A stretch of DNA of 64,000 nt. Source: Chloranthus sessilifolius (lineage: Eukaryota > Streptophyta > Magnoliopsida > Chloranthales > Chloranthaceae). The stretch covers positions 96,546,491 through 96,610,490 of the forward strand of contig CM037595.1 in assembly GCA_021018995.1 (NCBI GenBank). The letters are read 5' to 3'. The notes beneath the pieces were generated by a model, which had not been told where the DNA came from, made no database searches, and worked only from the letters and a program-made list of their open reading frames with translations. Shown piece by piece: positions 55,396-64,000 of this stretch. How positions within the stretch are numbered: the stretch's first letter is position 1; every line of letters begins with the position of its first letter. Both the position numbers and the translations under genes were made by a program.

Positions 55396-56006
55396 CATGG
55401 TTCAAAATCTTGGTTTTCCAGTGCATATCGGCCAGCCCTAAAATCGATACTTATCGGTGTATCGGCCAATACGTACCAATGCACTGGCTGATACATTCAA
55501 ATGTATCAGTAATTTGATACTTTGTTTTTTTTATTAAAAAATTTGAAAACTATTTTAAAATTTTTAAATACCATAATTTGTTGTTTCCATAATCCTAACC
55601 TTTTATGTAAATACCCGTGATCGATTTGTTGTTTCCGACTTTTCCAGGTGATTGGTAATCAAGTAATAAAATCCTTGAGGGTTGGGGGAATGAGGGCTAA
55701 AGTAAAGGATGGAGAAGAGGAGTTAAGAAAGGAAAGAAAAAGCAGTGAAAATTTTTGGATCAGGTAACTTAAGAGGCTGGAAAAAGGTGCAAAAGTAAAA
55801 AGTTGCACCCGCATATTACACTGGCCAATAATTTTAAATTATTGGCTGATACACCGATAATTTCAAGTTATCGGCTGATACGGACAACAATTGAAATTAT
55901 TGGCCGATAATATGCCCGATATTTATATGGGTCGATACAAACCAAGTATTGACCCGATGGCCTTGAAAATAAATACGCATCGGTTTCGGCTGAGACTTAA
56001 ACCATG
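55396..56006. mobile_element. GATACG-word hAT element, 611 bp
   Basis: Ends CATGGTTCAAAATCTT and, in complement, CATGGTTTAAGTCTC. An exact 8-bp target duplication ATCCAGGG (55388-55395, 56007-56014). Word arrays near both ends (ATCGATACTTATCGGTG; TTATCGGCTGATACGG) with about 250 bp of unique AT-rich DNA between. Confidence 0.88.
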
Positions 56007-56139
56007 ATCCAGGGTCATTTGATCTATGTTTGATCTGGGTTTTATTGATTTGTACCAGTAATATGTTGGGTTGTAGTTCCAATCTTTTCTCTGCAACTAT
56101 TTGTTCTGTTTGGGGGCTACTCACTAGTAAATTTAGGTT

Positions 56140-56945
56140 ATTCTAACTGGCACCAACCGGAGACCTAGAAGTGGTTCTGGCACTGCTGAAAAATGGGATG
56201 CAGATAATGCCATCATTCTTAGTTGGCTTTTCCATTCTATGGGTCCCTCCATTTTCCTGACATTCATTTTCTATGATTCTGCTGCCAAGATTTGGAGTAA
56301 GCTTGTCAATACCTTCTCCCCTGCTGGTCACGACACTCGTATATATCAGCCCAACAGATGACCATTGAGTGCAAGCAAGGGGATTTATCTATGGAGGAGT
56401 ATTACGGTACCCTTCAGAGCATGTGGGACAAGCTCAGCCACTACGAGCTTTTGTCTCAATTTAGAGAGGTTGTTGGTGCCAAGTTGGCTAAGAGGTTGGA
56501 GTTAAAATTTATAGATTCCTTGGAGCTCTCCGACGTGATTATGAGCAGAAACGAACGTTGGATGCAGATTCTCACTACCATACCTCTTCCATCTCTTAGC
56601 ACCATTAGTGGCATTCTCCGTATCGAGGAGCAGCATAGATCTATTACGTCTTCTGGTCGTAAAGCTTCTATGATGCCACCCGAGCGAGCCACCATTGCTA
56701 TTGATGTTCGCTCCTCTGAAAGTATAGGCAAGGGAGTGACTATGGTGGTCGTCGGGGCCATTTTCTTGGACATAACAGATCCACTATTATCTGCACCAAT
56801 TGTTGGCTTACAGGACACAATTGTGATCATTGTTATTGTCTTTCACAGTTATCCTAAGGGCGTCCATCTCAGCATCTTCATCTGTCTACACTGTGACCAT
56901 CGCTTCTACATCAGAGACGACTGGTATTACAAGTGCTTCTTCTGA
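56140..56945 (+). pseudogene. Copia gag relic (element 2)
   Basis: Early frame: KWDADNAIILSWLFHSMGPS, IFYDSAAKIWSKLVNTFS; then an open frame from 56358: ECKQGDLSMEEYYGTLQSMW, DKLSHYELLSQF and a frameshifted C-terminus where the zinc knuckle would be. UBN2-type gag. One frameshift near 56350. Confidence 0.8.
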
Positions 56946-57129
56946 TATTATGAGCTCCCCTCGAGTTCAAATCGCCAAAAGATGATATATGTCGAGTTAC
57001 GTGTTACTCAGACTTCAGTTACTGAACATATAGGAACTTCCTCATCAACTATAAAGCCATCAGCTATCCCGGCTATATCTGCATTTGCTACCACTACTTC
57101 ATCCTTTGCTCCTTTTGGGTCATTGACTG

Positions 57130-58032
57130 AGGTGCATTTCACCATATGACGGGTGAGTCCCAAGGTTACTCATTATATTTCCCTTCATCTGCATCCACAC
57201 AAGTTCGAATTGCTAATGGTTCCTTTACTAGTATTTGGGGAATGGGAAGCATCCCTATCTCTCCTTCCCTTTCATTATCTCATGTTTTGCATGTCTCTCA
57301 TCTTTTTACAAATATTCTTTTGGTTAATAGTCTTGCAAAGAAACTAAACTGTTGAGAAGTTTTCTATCCGTCTTACTGACTTTTTAGGAGCTTACTATGA
57401 GGAGGATGGTAGAGCTGTTGAGAGAGGGAGACTGTACTACCTTGATGCTGAATTCACTACTCCAATGACTGCCGGTGCAAATGGATTTTATAAAGATTTG
57501 TCTTCGGTTTTTCCTTTTTTCGTTACGGTTAGTCATGGCACATTGCATTTATGGCATGCTCGTCTAGGGCAGACTTCATGCACTTCCATTCCTAGTTTTA
57601 GGTCTATTTCAAACTGTTAAGTCTCAATGTAAGGCTTCTGAACTTTCGAAGCATATTAGAAGTACTTATTCATCTCATTTATAGCAATGTACTGCTGCTT
57701 TTGATTTTCATTCAGATGTATTTGGGGGGGGGGGGCTTCTTCAGTTACTCTTGGGATGGTTTTCATTACTTTGTCACATTTATTTATGATTACACACATA
57801 CAATGTGGATATATCTTTTAAAGAGCAAAAATGAAGTTTTCTATAAATTTCAAGAGTTCATTCAATGATTCTTTCTCAACATGGTGCTTCCTTTAAAATT
57901 CTACGATCCAATTATTGGGGCGAACATTCCTCTCACACCTTCGAAAAGTAACTGCAAGAGCATAGTATTATTCATTAGTTTTCGTGTCCTTACACTATGT
58001 AATAAAATGGAGTTGCAGAGTATAAGAACAGG
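57130..58032 (+). pseudogene. Copia protease/pre-integrase/integrase relic, first part (element 2)
   Basis: Pieces include VRIANGSFTSIWGMGSI and LSHVLHVSHLFTNILLVN (protease to pre-integrase, 57195-57330), LWHARLGQ-like sequence near 57555, FDFHSDVFG and WDGFHYFVTFIYDYTHTMWI (integrase core), and NGVAEYKNR at 58010-58032, where a MITE interrupts it. Confidence 0.72.
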
Positions 58033-59067
58033 TAGTTAAGGCGGTGTGGCGAGGTCATGGCGAAGAGGCTCGCCATGCCATGGCAAAGCCATTTACCTTT
58101 TTTTTTTTTAATAATTTTTATTTTTATATATTAATCATTTATATCTATTTGTTTACTATTTTTTATAGAGGACAAAAAAATTCAACTAATTAAGCAAGCA
58201 TACGTAAATAGCAATAAATAGAGAGAAAAAATTCATTATGAAATATGAAATATCAATAAAATTGCAACATGAGTAAATATAAATAAAATATAAATATGAA
58301 ATACCAATCAATATAGAAAGATTAAAATATATGAAATATTCAAGTACACAACGACACATACTGTAGTGTCGCCCATTGCTCAATTCATGATAGAAGTTGC
58401 AAGAAACCTATAAAAAAAGTTTAGTGATTGCGGAGGCGAAGATCTTGAGCTTGTGAAGGTGCAAATGAAAAAATAGTCAACTGAGAGAGAGAATAGGGGC
58501 TGAAAGAGGTACTGCGCTGAGAAAAAGATGAGAGAGAAAGCGACTGTGAAAGAAAGAGGTTGCAAGAGAGAAAGGGGTTGTGAAAGAGAGGGGCTGCTAG
58601 AGAGAAAGAGGTTGAGAGATAGAACAAAATAACATACCTGTATTTTTTTTGTTGGGGATTGCGTGAGACAGAGACACAAGAGAGAAAGAGAGATGCAGAA
58701 GAGAAGAATTGTGTAAAAGAGTGAGTAGACGAGAAAAATGAGATTTGGTCTCCAAACTGTAAATAACTCTTATATATATAAGTGATAACTTATAAAATAT
58801 AAGTTATAAGTTATAACTATAATTTATAAATTATAAGTTATAAGTATTATAACTTATGAAATAATTTATAAGTATTATAACTTATAGACTTATAGCTTTT
58901 ACAATTATAACTTATTACAATATAAGTTATTTTATTAATTTTTATAAATAGCGCTCATGGCGACGCCATGACGCCATTTAACGCCATGGCGTCGCCATTT
59001 CTGTTCATATGGCGAATCCTATCGCCATTCGCCATGGCGTTCCCATGGCGTCGCCTTGACAACTATG
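58033..59067. mobile_element. CGCCATGGCG-word hAT element in the integrase
   Basis: An exact 8-bp target duplication AGAACAGG (58025-58032, 59068-59075). Ends TAGTTAAGGCGGTGTGGCG and, in complement, CATAGTTGTCAAGGCGACG. CGCCATGGCG/GCGACGCCATGG words cluster at both ends (58040-58090, 58950-59055). The centre has GA-rich DNA and ATAACTTATAAGTTAT palindromes (58780-58940). Non-coding, 1035 bp. The integrase frame continues directly after it (RHLLGLTRA). Confidence 0.88.
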
Positions 59068-59075
59068 AGAACAGG

Positions 59076-61292
59076 CACCTTCTTGGATTGACTAGGGCAT
59101 GTTGCGAGGTATGCATGTGCCAAGGCCCTATTGGTCAATAGCTCGGCCCAATGCATGTTGTCATTAATCACATCTCTTCTAAAATCTTAGGGGGCAACAC
59201 TCCCTATCAAAGTCTTCGGTCCGGAAATTCTATATTCTTGTTGAGCCATGTGTTTAAATGCATGTGCTTTGTCCAGATTTTCATCCCTCTCGGCAGAAGT
59301 TAGATGACAAGGCTATATTCATCCTGTGATTATCGCTTACTCTAGTCTTTCTAAAGGGTACCGCTGCAATGATCCTTAGTCTCGTAAGTTTTTCACTTCT
59401 ATGGATGTTACTTTCTTTAAGATTGTTCCTTGTTTGCAACTTGTTCAACTCCTGCTTCTATAGCACCTTTACCTTTGCATATTACTTGATCTACCTCCAC
59501 CACAGAAAAAGAAAAGTGTATTAATTTATGTTCGCAGAAGGCAACATGGTCCCTCCTTTATTGCTCCTCCACCGCCATCTACTCCTGTACCGGCTCCTGT
59601 AAGTACCTCTTCTCCTAGACGTATATTTGATTGTTCTCCCGTTATTACTGATATATTGTCTCCTATTTCTGATCTTGCTGTTCCTATCGCCCTTCGAAAG
59701 GGTGGCAGTATGTATGTATGCTACCCTCTTGCAAAGTATGTATGCTACCAAGCAGTAACAAAGAGCATCTTTTAGCCATTGGCACCATTACTATCCCTCA
59801 CACTGATCGAGCTACCCTAGACCACCCTTTTTGGAAAGTTTCTATGTCTGAGGAGATGGAACCTTGCAGAATAACACTTGGACATGGTCCCTCTTCCTCT
59901 ATGAAAGAAAACAGTTGGTTGTAAATGGGTATTTGCAATAAAACATAATCCTAATGGCACTATACCTCGGTACACAGCCCAACTTATTGCCAAAGGCTTC
60001 ACTCAACATATAGGATTGATTATGAGGTTACTTTTGCTCGTAGGCGAAGCTAACATCTGTTTGTATTCTTATCTCTCTTGTTGCGATCCAAACTTGACCT
60101 CTTCATCAACTTAATGTTAAGAATACCTTCTTCAATGGGCATCCAACAGAGGAACTTTATATGGATCACACCTCCTGGTTTCCTTCTTCAAGAAGAGAAA
60201 GGGAAAGTGTGTATGCTTCGCAAATCAATTCTTGGCTTGAAATAGTCACCTAGAACCCGGTTCCATCATTTCAATGGGGGTTATGATCAATATGGGCTTC
60301 TAAAGGATTCAATTCAACCATACTGCCTTTATTCACTCCACCTCTAGTGGTGGTATGATTCTTCTTGTTTATGTTGACTATATTATTCTCACGGGGATGA
60401 TACTCCTTTTATTGCTCATGTGAAATACAAGCTAGGTTGCATTACTGAAGTTAAGGATCTTGGTAACTTGAAGCACTTCTTTGGTCTAGAAGTTGCTTAA
60501 TCTAGTAAGGAATTGCACTCTCCTAATGGAAGTATGTTATTGACCTTCTCAGTGACACTAGAATGCAAGGCTGTAACCAACCACTTCTCCCATTGACCAG
60601 AAACACTCCTTTCATGGGAGTGATTGTGATCTACTTCGAGATCCAAGGCTTATCAACGATTAGTAGGATGATTGATTTATCTCACACTCACGAAACCTAA
60701 CAATACTTTTGTTGTTTGTGCATGCTCCTCTCACCTCACCTTGCGACAATTCATCGATACTCTTAGATATATTAAATCAAGCCCGAGCACGACTTCGTGT
60801 ATTGATCTCTTGGTCATATAAGCATTACTGCATCCAGCGATTCAGATTGGGCTGGTCCTATTACTGATTGTCGCTTGACATCTGGCTATTGTGTTTTTCT
60901 TGAAGGTAACTTAGTTGTCTGGAAGAGTAAGAAACACTTTGTTGTTTCCAGATCTAGTGTTGAGGCCGAGTATAGAGCTATCGCTCGTGAGACGTGAAAA
61001 CCAGTCTCTCCTATCTGAGTTTGAATTTCCTATTAGCAGCTCCACACCTATACATTGAGATAATAAAGCTGCTGAAAATTTGCCTCTAATGTTCTACACA
61101 AAAGAACCAAACAACTGAAGTAGAATTCAGTTTGTTTGAGAGAAAGTATTGATAAGTCAATAAATTTTGTTGATATCTCCTCACCTCAACAACTCGCAGA
61201 TATATTGACTAAAGCAGTCAGTTCTAGACCTCTTCAGCATGTTATGGTCAAGTTGGGCATGGTAGATGTCCATTCTCCAACTTAAGGGGGAG
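59076..61292 (+). pseudogene. Copia integrase end, RT and RNase H relic (element 2)
   Basis: HLLGLTRACCEVCMCQ completes the integrase part. RT: TFFNGHPTEELYMD, KVCMLRKSILGLK-SPRTRFH, KDLGNLKHFFGLEVA, RLVG-LIYLTLTKPNN, LRQFIDTLRYIKSSP. RNase H: SVEAEYRAIARE (near 60960), then LADILTKAVSSRPLQHVM and LGMVDVHSPT. Frameshifts and stops throughout. It ends at the polypurine tract AAGGGGGAG (61284-61292). Confidence 0.82.
61284..61292 (+). promoter_or_regulatory. Polypurine tract of Copia element 2
   Basis: AAGGGGGAG directly before the TG of the 3' LTR; it primes plus-strand DNA synthesis. Confidence 0.8.
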
Positions 61293-61431
61293 TGTTGGTG
61301 TGCGAATCTCATGTATGGTGTGTTCTGCAACCAATGTATGGTGTGTAGATAGTGTTAATGGGTATGTTTGTAGTAAATATATCACTTAATATAAAAGCTA
61401 GTGAGAGGCTCTTTACTCCATAAGCTCTCTA

Positions 61432-61463
<32 letters not shown>

Positions 61464-61565
61464 CTCTTCTGTAACCCTAAAACATAAAACCTCTAACCTA
61501 ACCCTAAAACCATCTATCATTTACCAAACCCTATATCCTTAACCCATATTTAGTTTCTGCTCCAC
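61293..61565 (+). mobile_element. 3' LTR of Copia element 2
   Basis: TGTTGGTGTGCGAATCTCATG..TTAGTTTCTGCTCCAC, followed by ATTGT, which also precedes the 5' LTR (54337-54341). It contains a (CT)n(CA)n microsatellite at 61431-61463. Confidence 0.85.
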
Positions 61566-61960
61566 ATTGTTTTTGTTATCAAACAAACTCTTTGGACAAA
61601 TGTCACCATCTCACAAGTTTTAAACCTCACCTTTTAAGTACAGAAATTCGAACCACTAGACTCAGATCATGTGGTCTCATCCTAGCCCTTATCATTTAGT
61701 GAACCAAATAGGAGATTTCTTCTACAAACCTCATACTATCCTTTGGATTGAAAGTATGTAGTTTCATCCCAACTAACTATATTAAAGGCAACTCCCTTAG
61801 CAACCCTCCTCTAATTGCAACTATGGCATTGCTTGGATGAGAGTCACTTGGCTCCATCTTCAAGCACAAACCTACAGTAACTTTTAGGAAAAAAAATTCA
61901 AAAATTTTAGCTACAACCATCCCTTGGATTGAAGACGTGTTTTAATCCTAGTCATTCACT
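61566..61960. other. Non-coding
   Basis: No gene or repeat was recognised between the Copia LTR and the LINE tail. Confidence 0.35.
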
Positions 61961-64000
61961 TTTTCTTTTTTTTTTGATCGGTAAAGAGAGTATATTGAAA
62001 AACCGGCAAGGTGCTAGAAGAGGACAATACAACGAAAGGCGGAGAAAACAGTGCCACAGAAACTACCAACCAAACGAGCCACCAATACAATAAAGCAAAA
62101 CAAACATAACAGCAACGGAGTTAACCCGAATCCCATGGATCAGAAGATGACTCGGACCGAGGAGATAACCATAGAGAGACAAGCTCTTTGGCCGCCTTCA
62201 CGATCAGCCCCACCGGTTTCTACTTTTGCTCAAAAATGCGCAAATTCCTTTCCAAATCGTCCAGATGACCGCAAAGGACACTCTCCAGTTATTCCTTAGG
62301 TGGCCCTCCATGTCGGCCGCATTCCAGGAGAGGAAAAGATCGTAAGGCTTTGCAGTCATGACCCAATTCATGTCAAATAGTTTTAGGACAATACCCCAAA
62401 TCTCGTAAGCCACCGCACAGTGGATGAATAAATGAGCAGCAGATTCCTCCTCCCTAGCGCACATGACTCAACAATTCGTGATATTCTTCCCCCTACGAAT
62501 GAGAAGATCCATCGTGAGCACTCTCTCTTTGAATAAGGCCCAGGCGAAAAACTTAATCTTTAGCGGGATTTTAATCTTCCACAGCATTGCTCCTTGGAAT
62601 TTGATAAGCGGACGACGTGTCATCAGCCGATAGTAGGACTTGACACTAAACATGCCATTTTTACCCGGGCCCCATATCCACCGATCTTGATTGTGAGGAT
62701 TCGAACTCATCTCATACAGCACCTATAGGAGTCTAGCAAACTCATCCTCTTCATCGCTACATAGATTCCGACGGGTGACCACTTCCCACACTCTAGCTCC
62801 ACTATACTCGAAAACAAAATTTAGAATCCGACCCGTAGGGTACTGAGTTATGGAGTAGACATGTTGAAACAACTGATTGAGTTTCCCCTCCTCCATCCAA
62901 TTGTCCTCCAAGAACTGAATCAGGGTACTACAACCCCAGCTGAATCGGAATCCCTTAGAAAAGTGCTCCCAAGTACCACAGATATTTTTCCACCAGTTAG
63001 AAGTACCTCTAGTAACTAAGGTGTTGACGCCCCAGTTGAAATCAGACGAGCCATACTTCTCAACTAGGACCTTTCGCCATAAACTGTCCGCTTCGTCGAC
63101 GTTCCCTGCCCGCCAGAACAACTTGCCAAGCAGGGCAATATTGGTCCATTTAACACTGCGGATTCCGAGTCCTCCACAGCTCATCGGAAGAAGGCAAGTA
63201 TCCCAATTAATGAGATGATATTTTTTCTCCAAGCCTAACCCTTCCCATAGAAAGGTGTGCTGAATTTGTTCAATCCGAAGGAGGACACGAGTCGGGCACT
63301 TGAACATGGACATATAGAAGATCGGAAGGCTTGACAAAACAGCCTTGAGCAAAACAAGCCGGCCACCACTACTGAGGAGTTTGCCTTTTCAAGTAGATAA
63401 TCGTTGCTGAAAACGTTGAATTACCGGCTCCCAAGAAGTGGCCGTCGGTTTTCGCAGTCCCAAAGACAGGCCAAGATATTTAATTGGCAACTCTTGGCTG
63501 CCACAATTGACCGTGCACGCCAATTCCTGTAAAGTAGTATTATCAATCCCAATACCCGTTATCTTGGATTTGTATAAGTTGATGCGTTGTCCCGAAACAG
63601 CCTCATATACTGCTAGTACATCCGCCAGATTCTTGAACTCTGCAACCGTAGCCTTACCAAAGAAGATAGTATCGTCAGCATACTGAAGAATCATGATAGT
63701 TCGGTTATGTGCTCCAACTCTGATTCCCGTGATAAGGTCTATTGATCGTGCACGAGAAATTATCCCCGCAAGTGCTTCCCCCATGAGGTTGTAGAGAAAG
63801 GGGGAGAGAGGGTCTCCCTGACGGATGCAATGTGAGCTCTTGAAATAGCCCGCCGGAGTGTCATTAATCAGCACAGAGAACCATGGAGTAGAGTAGCATC
63901 CCCGCATCCAACTCCGAACCCAAACCTTCTTAGAGTATAATCCAACCCAGACCAACTAATTCGGTCATACGCTTTTTCCATATCCACCTTCCATAGAGCA
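61961..64000 (-). mobile_element. L1-type LINE, 3' part, running off the window
   Basis: On the minus strand it ends CTCTTTACCGATC followed by about ten A, and upstream carries an ORF2 closely related to the L1 at 29241. The 5' part is beyond 64000. Confidence 0.85.
62204..64000 (-). pseudogene. L1 ORF2, RT palm to zf-RVT (truncated by window)
   Basis: Minus frames: LWKVDMEKAYDRISW at the window edge, then an open frame 63389-63955 with [34 protein letters not shown], the catalytic QYADDTIFF and IKYLGLSLGL. Frame 62723-63352: LPIFYMSMFKCP, HTFLWEGLGLEKKYHLINWD, GGLGIRSVKW. Frame 62468-62722: SVKSYYRLMTRRPLIKFQGA and LWKIKIPLKIKFFAWALF. Frame 62204-62464: ESAAHLFIHCAVAYEIW (zf-RVT). Only a few lesions (a frameshift near 63950; stops near 63390, 62722 and 62466), so it is fairly young. 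RT Asp pair intact. Confidence 0.88.

Overview
The window is nuclear DNA of a flowering plant with a large, transposon-rich genome. The evidence is plant-type Copia, Gypsy, L1 and RTE retroelements, a PIF/Harbinger relic, CACTA, hAT and MULE MITEs, tRNA-derived SINEs, and one intron-split gene of the plant PAT12-15 protein S-acyltransferase group. The species cannot be named from sequence alone. No bacterial, organellar or CRISPR features were seen.

The only convincing host gene is on the minus strand. Five consecutive exons of a DHHC palmitoyltransferase lie at 39193-39284, 21896-22022, 21705-21790, 21135-21200 and 20920-21036. All are intact, all junctions have GT/AG, and the phases match. 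The first visible intron is 17.2 kb (22023-39192) and is filled with nested elements. The N-terminal exons were not recognised.

Layout. 1-5 kb: foldback repeats, a 164-bp CACTA MITE and an RTE LINE tail. 5-8 kb: a SINE, a long TA run and a ~200-bp-unit satellite. 8-11 kb: a decayed PIF/Harbinger element (Myb-like ORF, DDE transposase) followed by a reading frame resembling the RNase H1 hybrid-binding domain. 11-20 kb: foldbacks, a solo LTR, a MULE MITE and a 2.6-kb hAT-type element with a MULE nested in it. 20-39 kb: the gene and its giant intron, holding an L1 fragment, a gag-only Gypsy element, and a 7.2-kb L1 (29241-36401) with a 17-bp target duplication that itself carries an LTR-like insert. 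42-53 kb: a decayed Copia element with an internal tandem amplification and a large LTR-like insertion. 54-61.6 kb: a second Copia element. 62-64 kb: the 3' half of another L1 on the minus strand.

The most unusual theme is a group of small insertions with hAT-like ends and 8-bp target duplications whose interiors are reiterated self-complementary words: GATACGTATC, GAAATTTCGG, CCCGACCCG, ACCGAACCG and CGCCATGGCG. Two core words occur behind the same 13-bp terminal repeat CA(T/A)GGATCAAAAT. A parallel word swap is seen in a pair of LTR-like insertions. This is the best candidate for an undescribed system here. I could not search databases to test novelty.
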